Assembly: GCA_002839125.1 (NCBI GenBank)
Contig: PGXI01000077.1
Span: 1 to 7,040 of the forward strand
Direction of reading: 5' to 3'
DNA from: Tenericutes bacterium HGW-Tenericutes-5
Lineage (GTDB): Bacteria; Bacillota_I; Bacilli_A; Izemoplasmatales; Hujiaoplasmataceae
DNA: 7,040 nucleotides
This document shows positions 1 through 6,660 of the stretch, in pieces. Made by a program: the position numbers and the translations under genes. Position 1 is the stretch's first letter, and each line of letters opens with the position of its first letter. The notes beneath the pieces were generated by a model. It did not search any database. It worked only from the letters and a program-made list of their open reading frames with translations, and was not told where the DNA came from.

Positions 1-1
1 A

Positions 2-196
2 AATGTTGATGAAAAGAAAGACTTACATTATGTAAAACGCGAAAGATTCTTAGGTACTTGCGCTAGAAGTTTCTTTGTAGGTGAAGAAATAGCTGAAGAA
101 GATATCAAAGCAGAATATGATAAAGGCACACTAAAAGTATTTGTTCCAAAAGAAGGCACAAATGTAAAAGCAAAGAAATACATTGCTATTGAATAA
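2..196 (+). CDS. hsp20: Small heat-shock protein, Hsp20/alpha-crystallin family (3' part only)
   Basis: The frame is open from the window edge and ends at TAA 194-196, giving the last 64 residues of a small heat-shock protein; the start lies outside the window. These cytoplasmic ATP-independent holdases form oligomers that bind unfolding proteins until DnaK/ClpB refold them. What is visible is the second half of the alpha-crystallin domain. The segment YVKRERFLGTCARSFFVGEE matches the family's 'rER..G.f.R.f.Lp' region. The segment AEYDKGTLKVFVPK is the signature A-x-x-x-x-G-x-L followed by the final beta strand. The tail ends in I-A-I-E, the I-x-I motif that docks onto neighbouring subunits. 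A Cys in the G-T-C-A-R stretch is unusual but not disabling. The gene is closed by its own terminator and is therefore a separate unit from addBA. Family assignment is secure; the subfamily (IbpA-like or Hsp18-like) cannot be decided from this part. Confidence 0.92.
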   Translation, partial: NVDEKKDLHYVKRERFLGTCARSFFVGEEIAEEDIKAEYDKGTLKVFVPKEGTNVKAKKYIAIE

Positions 197-215
197 ACTT
201 TAACACTCTTTTCTT

Positions 216-247
216 AAAAACCCCTTAATGCTAGGGGTTTTTTCTTT
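216..247 (+). terminator. Rho-independent terminator of the hsp20 gene
   Basis: A perfect 10-bp stem, AAAAACCCCT (216-225) against AGGGGTTTTT (233-242), encloses a 7-base loop and runs into TTTCTTT. It starts 20 bases after the hsp20 stop codon. The A-tract on the left arm makes the structure nearly symmetric, so it could also stop transcription on the other strand, although no gene on that strand ends here. Confidence 0.88.
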
Positions 248-264
248 AGAGAAATTTCTTGTTT

Positions 265-297
265 TTGAGTTTTGTACTTAATAGTTTATGATATAAT
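265..297 (+). promoter_or_regulatory. Promoter of the addBA operon with extended -10
   Basis: TGATATAAT at 289-297 is a perfect TATAAT box (292-297) preceded by the TGn extended -10 element. No good -35 lies at 17 bp, only GTTTTG at 269-274, and an extended -10 often compensates for that. An overlapping alternative is TTGAGT (265-270), a 16-bp spacer and TATGAT (287-292). Transcription should start near 304-305 from the first box, or near 299 from the second, leaving a leader of only about 10-17 bases before the addB ATG. It is the only recognisable promoter between the hsp20 terminator and addB. Confidence 0.65.
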
Positions 298-304
298 ATT
301 CATT

Positions 305-310
305 AGGTGA
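305..310 (+). promoter_or_regulatory. Ribosome binding site of addB, decides the start
   Basis: AGGTGA is a perfect 6-base match to the anti-SD complement (AAGGAGGTGAT) and stands 5 bases before ATG 316. The GTG at 307-309, which also opens the frame, lies inside this SD and would be almost at the mRNA 5' end. ATG 316 is therefore the better start. Confidence 0.75.
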
Positions 311-315
311 AAGAT

Positions 316-2571
316 ATGGATTTATTAAAAAATATTGATGAGAATTCGCTATTAATTGCGAGTAATCAGGATAAACTATCAGTGTTGAATTACTTGAGTA
401 CAAATCAAGTATTTTTGGACTTGTTGTTTTATAATTCAGATTATTCTTTTTTAAAGATTGACCATAGATATCCATTTTACTTAAAGAAAGAGTTCGGTAT
501 TGAACCGTACTTGGCTGATAGAATTAAAAAGTATTTTGATTATATTGATATCTCTAAAGATTATCAAAATGAAAAGATAAGAAAATTATCGGAAATTAAG
601 AAGTATCTTTTAAAAGAAAATATTATCCATCAATCTAGTACAAAATTTAATAAAATATATGCAGTTAATGATAGTTTTGTGCCTGAATTTTTAAAAGGTA
701 ACAAAGCTAAATTATTAATCAATGATTTTAAGACAACACCGGTTAAACTAATCAAGGCTTTAGATCCTGAGAATATGGCTTATGCTGTATTTGAAGAAGT
801 AATCAGTTTGATTGAAAAGGGTGTTGAATTAAACAAAATTCATATTGTTAATTCTTTTGAAGAAGATGATTTAACCCTTTTAAAACTGTTTAACGATGCC
901 AATATTCCTGTAAATCTTAATAAAAGTAAACCTTTAACAGATTATCCATTTATGACTAGAGTTATTAAAATTCTTAAAAGTAAAGGGTATGATACTTGCG
1001 TTGAATACATCAAAAAGCAAGGCGATCAAGCGATGAATGAAGTTATTAGACTGTTTAACTCTTATAACTCAGATTTAATCAAGTCTAATATCGATTGTTT
1101 TATCCATGAGTTAAAAAAGTTAAAAGTTAAAAGCACGGTCTATAATAACGGAGTAGAGATTATTCCTTTTAACGCATTAATTTCTAGGAATGATCATTAT
1201 TATATCTTAATGAATTATTATGATGAGGTTTTTCCGAAGAAGTATCTTGATAATGATTATCTAAGCAATCAAGAAGTTCTAGAGATAAATTATCCTTCAA
1301 CTCACCTCTTAAGTAAGTATGAAAAAGAAAATACGGAATCAATATTAAAAGCGATTGATAAGCTGATTTTAGTGATGCCAAAAATCGTTTTAGAAAAAAC
1401 CAGAGAAGCTGATTTAGATTTAAATCGCGAAATCAAAATAGTAGATTATGAGTATATAGTTTCTAACTCCTCTTATTTAGCTGATTTACTGGTTTTAGAT
1501 TACGCAAAGAAGCGATTCATGTATGACAAATATAATATTAAAACAGCTGATCTAGAAGTTTTGAATAACAGTTTTAAAGATAGTTATTATCGGTATATCC
1601 CCCAATATAGTGGTTTAAATAAAGAATTATTAAAAGAACTAATTGAAAAGAGAAATACTCTTAGTGCCTATAAATTGGAAAGTTATGCAAAATGTCCTTT
1701 TAGCTATTTGTTAAATTTCTTACTTGAGATTGATGACTTTAAGGAAAATATTTTTACCTATATTGGGAATGTTACGCATCGAGCTTTAGAAGTTTTTTTA
1801 AAGACAGGTGATTATGACTTAGAAGAAATCATGAATGAATTTACTTTCCCTGAAGATGAAGAATATAAATATGAGGTTTACCAAGAAGTTGTTAGAGATA
1901 ATGTGGAAATGATTAAGACAATTGTTCATGATTTTCATCAAACGACAAATTTTACAAAAATCTTAACCGAACATTCGATTAAGCAACCATTCGATGATGT
2001 CTTTAGTTTAAGTGGAATTGTCGATAAGGTTATGTTTGATGAGACATATAAATATTTCTTAGTTGTCGATTATAAATATAGCGGTAAAGATTTCAAAAGA
2101 GAAGATTTGGATAAAGATTATAATATCCAATTACCTCTCTATCTTTATGCTTTAAAAAAGAAGTATAAAGAATATCAACCGGCAGCTATGCTTTATCAAG
2201 AAACTTCATTAAAGAAAGAAAAACGTGGTGAAGAACTTGATTATCGGATGAAAGGTATGGTTATTGATTTAGTTAGTGTTGTAAGAAGAATCGATCCAAC
2301 AGAATCAAAGATAGTTGGAGTTCAGATTAAACAGGATGAAACTCTTAAGAATAATGCTAATACGGTTATAAGTGTTGAAGATATGGATAAGTTACTTGTT
2401 GATACTGAGAGTAGAATAAAAAGGATGGCAGAAGGAATTAAGACTGGAGATTTTAAGATTTACCCGCTCTTAGTTGATTATGATCAACAAAGTAAAAACT
2501 ATATTGCTTGTAAATACTGTAAGTTCGGTTCAATCTGTTATTCAAAGAATAAGCTTCTAGGTGGTGAGTAA
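316..2571 (+). CDS. addB: AddB, nuclease/inactive-helicase subunit of the AddAB helicase-nuclease (reduced form)
   Basis: AddB pairs with AddA to resect double-strand DNA ends for recombination. Numbering from ATG 316 gives 751 aa, against about 1,160 in Bacillus subtilis. The C-terminal half holds the PD-(D/E)XK nuclease: H488 in the G-x-x-x-H motif, D570 in GIVDKV, D585 and K587 in VVDYKYS, and Q605/Y609 in QLPLY. The four Cys of the 4Fe-4S staple are all present: C460 (KCPFSY), then C732, C735 and C741 with the C-x2-C-x5-C spacing of AddB. Residues 1 to about 450 form a degenerate helicase-like part; a region near 293-325 with V-F-P (305-307) resembles the UvrD-like domain 2. No Walker A (GxxGxGKT) exists; the place near the N-terminus reads ASNQDKLS. 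The protein contains no Trp. It is the first gene of the operon and ends 1 nt before addA. A streptococcal RexB-type protein is less likely given the intact Cys set. Confidence 0.92.
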   Translation: MDLLKNIDENSLLIASNQDKLSVLNYLSTNQVFLDLLFYNSDYSFLKIDHRYPFYLKKEFGIEPYLADRIKKYFDYIDISKDYQNEKIRKLSEIKKYLLKENIIHQSSTKFNKIYAVNDSFVPEFLKGNKAKLLINDFKTTPVKLIKALDPENMAYAVFEEVISLIEKGVELNKIHIVNSFEEDDLTLLKLFNDANIPVNLNKSKPLTDYPFMTRVIKILKSKGYDTCVEYIKKQGDQAMNEVIRLFNSYNSDLIKSNIDCFIHELKKLKVKSTVYNNGVEIIPFNALISRNDHYYILMNYYDEVFPKKYLDNDYLSNQEVLEINYPSTHLLSKYEKENTESILKAIDKLILVMPKIVLEKTREADLDLNREIKIVDYEYIVSNSSYLADLLVLDYAKKRFMYDKYNIKTADLEVLNNSFKDSYYRYIPQYSGLNKELLKELIEKRNTLSAYKLESYAKCPFSYLLNFLLEIDDFKENIFTYIGNVTHRALEVFLKTGDYDLEEIMNEFTFPEDEEYKYEVYQEVVRDNVEMIKTIVHDFHQTTNFTKILTEHSIKQPFDDVFSLSGIVDKVMFDETYKYFLVVDYKYSGKDFKREDLDKDYNIQLPLYLYALKKKYKEYQPAAMLYQETSLKKEKRGEELDYRMKGMVIDLVSVVRRIDPTESKIVGVQIKQDETLKNNANTVISVEDMDKLLVDTESRIKRMAEGIKTGDFKIYPLLVDYDQQSKNYIACKYCKFGSICYSKNKLLGGE
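2559..2568 (+). promoter_or_regulatory. Ribosome binding site of addA inside the end of addB
   Basis: AGGTGGTGAG contains two overlapping SD matches (AGGTG and GGTGAG) in the last codons of addB, the second standing 4 bases before ATG 2573. The GTG codons at 2561 and 2564, which are in frame, fall within this SD and are therefore poor start candidates. Placement across the addB stop suggests translational coupling. Confidence 0.65.
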
Positions 2572-2572
2572 T

Positions 2573-5500
2573 ATGGGTTTTACGAGTAGTCAAATTGAAG
2601 CGATTCATTCACGCGGAAGTAATGTTTTAGTCAGTGCTAGTGCGGGTTCAGGTAAAACTGGAGTTTTAAAAGAACGAGTCATTGAAATGCTTAAAGCAGG
2701 AGAATTTATTGATGAGTTAGTTGTTTTAACCTTTACTGAAGCAGCTGCGGCGGAGATGAAATCAAGGATTGTTAATGATATTTATGAACTTAAACTCACT
2801 AAACAAATTGAAAGAATTGATAATGCGATAATCTCAACATTTGATGCTTTTACTTTAAGACTTGTTAAGGAATATCATTACCTTTTGGGACTTGACAGTA
2901 ATATTGGTATTAATGATCAAGTTATTATTTCTTCAAGAAAAAAACAATTAATTAAGGATGTTTTAAAAAAGTATTATCTAGCGAAAAATCCTGACTTTTT
3001 ACGCTTTTTTAAGATGTATTTTTCTAAGAGCGACCATTGGTTAGAAGAAAGTGTTTATTCTATCGGTGAAGCTTTTAGAAAACGACCGGATTATTTTAGT
3101 TTAATTGAAAATTATGATAGTTTTTATTTAAATGAGATATTTTTAGAATCTAAGGCTGATGATTATATTGAGAGTATAAAAGACCAGATTAGAAGAAATT
3201 ATCTTCTATTTGACAAGTATTTTAATAACGAAGCTAATTTGGTTGATTTAGAATATCAAAATTATTTAAATGAAGTGAATAGAATCATTGTTGATTTGTT
3301 AGAAAAATCTGGTGATGACTTTTTATCTGAGTTAGTAAGTATTAGTTTCCCAAGTAAGCCAAGAAATAAAGATACGGATAAGCCGAAGATTATCGAACAA
3401 ATTAACAAGTTAAAAAAAGATTTTGATACTTTATTTGCATCTAATAAGAAAGAACTCATTAGTAATTTCAGAATGAGCAGTTTCAGCGTAAAAATTTTGC
3501 TTGAAATAGTATCTGAGTATTTAAAGAGATTTGAAAGTATCAAGAAAGAAGAGAAGTTGTTTTCTTTTGAAGATATAATGTTCTATGCTATTGAGTTGTT
3601 TGAAAAGTTTGAAGATGTAAGATTCAAGTTTAAGAATCAAATTAAAGAGATTTTAATTGATGAATATCAAGATACCAATGATCTTCAAGATCGTTTTATT
3701 AGTTTGATTGCTAATGAAAATGTCTTTATGGTCGGTGATGTCAAACAATCGATATATCGCTTTAGAAATGCTAATCCTAAGAATTTTATGCGTATTTATG
3801 ATGAATATTTAAATAAGGGTTCTGGTAAAGCAATTTTTTTACAAGAAAACTTTAGATCAAATAAATATGTTTTAGAATCAATCAATAAAATCTTTAAACA
3901 GATTATGACTACTGAAGTTGGCGGTGTAGATTATGAAGGTAAACAAGTTTTAATCAGTGGTTATAATAATGATTCTTTACTTCATCAAAAAAATGCATTT
4001 ATTACTAAACTTTATGATTTTGAAAAAGTCAAAGAAGTATATCAAGATTTAGAAAAAGCTAATGTAGAAGCTAAAATAGTCGCTAAAGATATAGTTGCTA
4101 GACTTAGTAGAAATGAATTAATCTATGATTTAAAGAAGCAAGCTTTTCGAAGTTTAGAATATAAAGATATAACAATATTGGTTTCGCAAAAAACGGATTT
4201 TAATATCTATTTAGAAGAGTTGAGCAAGTATAATATTCCTGTTGAATTATATGATGATAAACCTTTTTTTGCGGGTGATGAGATTCGTTTTATCTTTGAG
4301 ATGATTAGATTGATTTATTGTTTTAAAGATGAAGAATATTTGAAACAAAATTTCAAGTCTTCACTTTTTGGCGTAGCGAGATCGTTTGTTTACGAAATAA
4401 AAGATGAAGAAATAATTACATTTTTAGTAAAGGAAAATGTATTAAGTATATCTGATTTAAATGTTTTAAACAATTATGAATCTTTGAAAGCAATCTATGA
4501 AGATATTCAAGATATAATCGCTAATTTTTGGGACTTTCCAAACGGTGATATAATTGAAGCAATTTATAAAAGATTAAGAATTTACTCACGATTAGCAAGT
4601 CTTGAAAATCCTTTTGAGAGTGAAAAGAAAATTGATTTTTTCTTGATGAAAGTTAAGAGTTTAAAGGAATTCGAATTTAAAGATTTAATTCTTTATTTAG
4701 AAGATATTATTGAAGACAGTAGTTATGATATTGAATATAAAGAAAAGAAAACTGATATTAATGCGATTAAACTAATGTCAATGCATAAGTCTAAAGGCTT
4801 ACAGTTTCCTTTAGTATATTTGATTGGATTATATAAACAGTTTCATAATCCAGAGAATAAATCACCTTTTATCTTTAGCAAAGATTTAGGAATCCTTACT
4901 AAGTCTTATTTAGATGGTTTTTATCCTAATTTCATGCAGAAACTATTATTTAATGAAGTGGATAAAGAGGATTTATCCGAGAAGTTAAGACTTCTTTATG
5001 TAGCGATGACTCGAGCTGTTAATGAGTTAGTAATGGTTTTAGATTACAAAGAAGATATTGATGAGTTTAAAACGATTAAGTCTTTTAGTATTTTGTTGCA
5101 TCAAACTTTAAAATTTGATGAATCAGATTTATTTGATTTTAAAGTTGATGATTTTGAGTTAGAAGAAAAAAAGTTAGAAGAAACTAACAAAGTTATTAAA
5201 TTAAATCGCTTTAGTTTTGCTAAAGAAGAAGTTAAAAGAGTAAGTTACTCTAAGAAAATCAATGATCTTTTAGATGATGAAACGATTCGTTTGCTTGAAA
5301 GTGGTAGCGAGTACCATAAGTATTTAGAGATGGTAGATTTTAATAATGTGGGTGAATCTATTGTAACTTACCCTAATTTTGTGAGACTAGCTATAGAAGA
5401 GTTAGTTGGAAGTAGTTTATTTAAAGGTTTAAAGAATCCTAAGTATTACAAAGAATATGAGTTCTATGAAGAAACTAATGAAGGAGTTTTTAGAGGTGTA

Positions 5501-5689
5501 ATTGACCTTTTAATCATTGATGATTTAAAGATTATTGCTTTAGATTATAAGTTGAAGAATATTGAAGATAGTGCTTATAAAAGACAATTACTAGGTTATT
5601 ATAACTATTTAAGAACTAAGACGGATAAACCGGTACAATTATTTCTTTATTCGTTAACAAATAGAGTGTTGAAAGAAATAGTTTTGTGA
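2573..5689 (+). CDS. addA: AddA, ATP-dependent helicase/nuclease subunit A
   Basis: AddA is the 3'-5' SF1A (UvrD/RecB-like) motor and a nuclease of the AddAB end-resection complex. Numbered from ATG 2573 it has 1,038 aa (B. subtilis AddA has about 1,230). All helicase motifs are visible in order: Q motif FTSSQ (Q7); Walker A ASAGSGKT (22-29, K28); Ia VVLTFTEAAAAEM; II DEYQDT (363-368); III GDVKQSIYRFR (388-398); IV NFRS (426-429); V MHKSKGLQFP (from 737); VI LLYVAMTRA (807-815, R814). The C-terminal PD-(D/E)XK nuclease has G911/H915, D978 in GVIDLL, D991 and K993 in LDYK, and Q1005/Y1009. Only two Trp occur, both TGG. The stop TGA is followed at once by an in-frame TAG. The start sits 1 nt after the addB stop, so the subunits are translated from one message. 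The region between motifs Ib and II is the likely site of the shortening. Confidence 0.97.
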   Translation: MGFTSSQIEAIHSRGSNVLVSASAGSGKTGVLKERVIEMLKAGEFIDELVVLTFTEAAAAEMKSRIVNDIYELKLTKQIERIDNAIISTFDAFTLRLVKEYHYLLGLDSNIGINDQVIISSRKKQLIKDVLKKYYLAKNPDFLRFFKMYFSKSDHWLEESVYSIGEAFRKRPDYFSLIENYDSFYLNEIFLESKADDYIESIKDQIRRNYLLFDKYFNNEANLVDLEYQNYLNEVNRIIVDLLEKSGDDFLSELVSISFPSKPRNKDTDKPKIIEQINKLKKDFDTLFASNKKELISNFRMSSFSVKILLEIVSEYLKRFESIKKEEKLFSFEDIMFYAIELFEKFEDVRFKFKNQIKEILIDEYQDTNDLQDRFISLIANENVFMVGDVKQSIYRFRNANPKNFMRIYDEYLNKGSGKAIFLQENFRSNKYVLESINKIFKQIMTTEVGGVDYEGKQVLISGYNNDSLLHQKNAFITKLYDFEKVKEVYQDLEKANVEAKIVAKDIVARLSRNELIYDLKKQAFRSLEYKDITILVSQKTDFNIYLEELSKYNIPVELYDDKPFFAGDEIRFIFEMIRLIYCFKDEEYLKQNFKSSLFGVARSFVYEIKDEEIITFLVKENVLSISDLNVLNNYESLKAIYEDIQDIIANFWDFPNGDIIEAIYKRLRIYSRLASLENPFESEKKIDFFLMKVKSLKEFEFKDLILYLEDIIEDSSYDIEYKEKKTDINAIKLMSMHKSKGLQFPLVYLIGLYKQFHNPENKSPFIFSKDLGILTKSYLDGFYPNFMQKLLFNEVDKEDLSEKLRLLYVAMTRAVNELVMVLDYKEDIDEFKTIKSFSILLHQTLKFDESDLFDFKVDDFELEEKKLEETNKVIKLNRFSFAKEEVKRVSYSKKINDLLDDETIRLLESGSEYHKYLEMVDFNNVGESIVTYPNFVRLAIEELVGSSLFKGLKNPKYYKEYEFYEETNEGVFRGVIDLLIIDDLKIIALDYKLKNIEDSAYKRQLLGYYNYLRTKTDKPVQLFLYSLTNRVLKEIVL

Positions 5690-5695
5690 TAGAAT
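5669..5695 (+). promoter_or_regulatory. Candidate promoter for the Sel1-repeat genes
   Basis: TTGAAA (5669-5674, 5/6 to the -35 consensus) is followed by a 15-bp spacer and TGATAGAAT (5687-5695), an extended -10 with 5/6 match to TATAAT. The -10 is built from the addA stop TGA and the TAG behind it. Transcription would begin near 5702, giving a leader of about 20 bases that contains the SD of the next gene. The spacer is 2 bp shorter than the optimum, and AT-rich coding DNA gives many chance matches, so this remains tentative. Confidence 0.35.
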
Positions 5696-5707
5696 AAAGT
5701 ATACATG

Positions 5708-5712
5708 AGGGG
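5708..5712 (+). promoter_or_regulatory. Ribosome binding site of the first Sel1-repeat gene
   Basis: AGGGG lies 9 bases before ATG 5722 and pairs with the anti-SD apart from one G-U wobble. TAA at 5719-5721 is in frame directly before the ATG, so 5722 is the most upstream start possible for this frame. Confidence 0.65.
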
Positions 5713-5721
5713 TTGATGTAA

Positions 5722-6660
5722 ATGGCAAGTATTGATCTTGTGCAACGGGCAAAAGAATTCTTTGTAGCTAAAAACTATAAGGAAGCTTTTAATCTTCTAA
5801 AAAAGATTAACAAAGAGAGTCCAGAAGCGGCTTATTATTTGGGATTAATGTATTATTATGGTTATTATGTCGAGGTTGATGAAAATCTCGCTTTTGCCAA
5901 TTTTAAACTTGCTTGGGAAGGTCTTCATGAAGAAGGTATTTATATGCTGGGAAAAATGTATGAAGAAGGCAGAGGCGTAGAAAAAAGTTACGAGCAAGCT
6001 TTTAAACTATATCAAGCGGCTTCTCATAGTGAAAATGCATTACTTAGAATCGCGAATTTTTATGAAACTGGTAAGTTTGTTTCTAAGAGTGTTACTAATG
6101 CAATTAAGATTTATAATGATTTACAGAAAAAGAATAATGCGTTTGCGATGTATAAAATTGGATCGTTTTATTATAGCGGTGAAGGTTTAAAGAAAGATTT
6201 AAATAATGCTTATAAATGGTTGAATAAAGCACTTTTAGCGGGATCAGTAGAAGCGATGAATCATTTTAGAATTATTGGAACTAAGAGTAAGACTGATACA
6301 AGAACCACGCAAGATTTGTTTAATGCCGGTAGAGCTTTAGTAAATAAAAAAATGGTTGAAGAAGCATTGCCTTATTTAGAGGCAGCGGCTAAAGAACGGT
6401 TTTTACCAGCGATTTCATTGATGTATGAAATCTATAAAAACGGAATTGGTGTTGACAAGGATTTAGGATCGGCATATAAGGTTTTGAAGCGATATGAATC
6501 TTATAAGGAACCAGAGATATATTATTTAATTGGGCAAACTTTTGAGAATGGTGAAGGTGTTGATTCTTCCTATGTTTTAGCAGCGGAATATTATGAGATG
6601 GCTTCAAGTCTTGAGCATGAGCCTAGTCTAAAAGCGTTGAAAGAGTTAAGGGGGTATTGA
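5722..6660 (+). CDS. Sel1-repeat (TPR-like) protein, cytoplasmic
   Basis: This is a 312-aa all-helical solenoid of Sel1-like repeats. The SLR pattern A-x-x-LG-x-M-Y-x-x-G-x-G-V-x-x-x-x-x-x-A-x-x-x-Y is clearest at 70-104 (YMLGKMYEEGRGVEKSYEQA), 139-174 (YKIGSFYYSGEGLKKDLNNA), 228-263 (MYEIYKNGIGVDKDLGSA) and 264-299 (YLIGQTFENGEGVDSS). Weaker copies lie at 34-69 and 105-138, and a plain TPR-like helix pair at 196-227 follows a linker (175-195). No signal peptide or membrane helix is present, so it should stay in the cytoplasm. SLR proteins bind other proteins and serve as scaffolds or adaptors; no enzymatic residues are expected. It follows addA after 32 bases without a terminator and overlaps the next SLR gene by 1 nt. 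Its specific partner is unknown, and a role with AddAB is only suggested by position. Confidence 0.93.
   Translation: MASIDLVQRAKEFFVAKNYKEAFNLLKKINKESPEAAYYLGLMYYYGYYVEVDENLAFANFKLAWEGLHEEGIYMLGKMYEEGRGVEKSYEQAFKLYQAASHSENALLRIANFYETGKFVSKSVTNAIKIYNDLQKKNNAFAMYKIGSFYYSGEGLKKDLNNAYKWLNKALLAGSVEAMNHFRIIGTKSKTDTRTTQDLFNAGRALVNKKMVEEALPYLEAAAKERFLPAISLMYEIYKNGIGVDKDLGSAYKVLKRYESYKEPEIYYLIGQTFENGEGVDSSYVLAAEYYEMASSLEHEPSLKALKELRGY
6648..6654 (+). promoter_or_regulatory. Ribosome binding site of the second Sel1-repeat gene
   Basis: AAGGGGG differs from the full SD AAGGAGG at one position, which can still form a G-U pair. It lies in the last codons of the preceding gene, 5 bases before ATG 6660 and 8 before ATG 6663, so both starts are usable and 6663 has the more typical spacing. 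Confidence 0.65.

Noticed and set aside
272..297. TTGTAC (272-277) as the -35 of the TATAAT box
   Set aside because: The spacer would be only 14 bp, too short for sigma-A; the TGn extended -10 explains the promoter better.
307..315. GTG 307 as the addB start, adding three residues
   Set aside because: The GTG lies within the AGGTGA Shine-Dalgarno and a few bases from the predicted transcription start; ATG 316 has ideal SD spacing.
278..475. Reverse-strand open frame of 65 codons across the addB promoter and start
   Set aside because: Antisense to addB with no recognisable family, SD or promoter; composition fits a shadow frame.
1184..1381. Reverse-strand open frame of 65 codons inside addB
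   Set aside because: Antisense shadow of a clearly coding region, no supporting signals.
2561..2572. GTG 2561 or 2564 as the addA start, overlapping addB
   Set aside because: Both GTG codons are part of the SD; ATG 2573 has the SD at a usable distance, and family members begin close to the Q motif FTSSQ.
3262..3543. Reverse-strand open frame of 93 codons with a hydrophobic, membrane-like translation
   Set aside because: It lies wholly inside addA in antisense, has no SD, and its Leu/Ile/Ser richness is what antisense of Lys/Glu/Asn-rich AT-rich coding sequence produces.
5690..5721. A terminator between addA and the Sel1 genes
   Set aside because: No GC-rich inverted repeat followed by T residues exists in these 32 bases; GTATAC at 5699-5704 is only a short palindrome.
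6389..6607. Reverse-strand open frame of 72 codons inside the first Sel1 gene
   Set aside because: Antisense shadow; the His/Pro-rich translation has no family resemblance and no SD.
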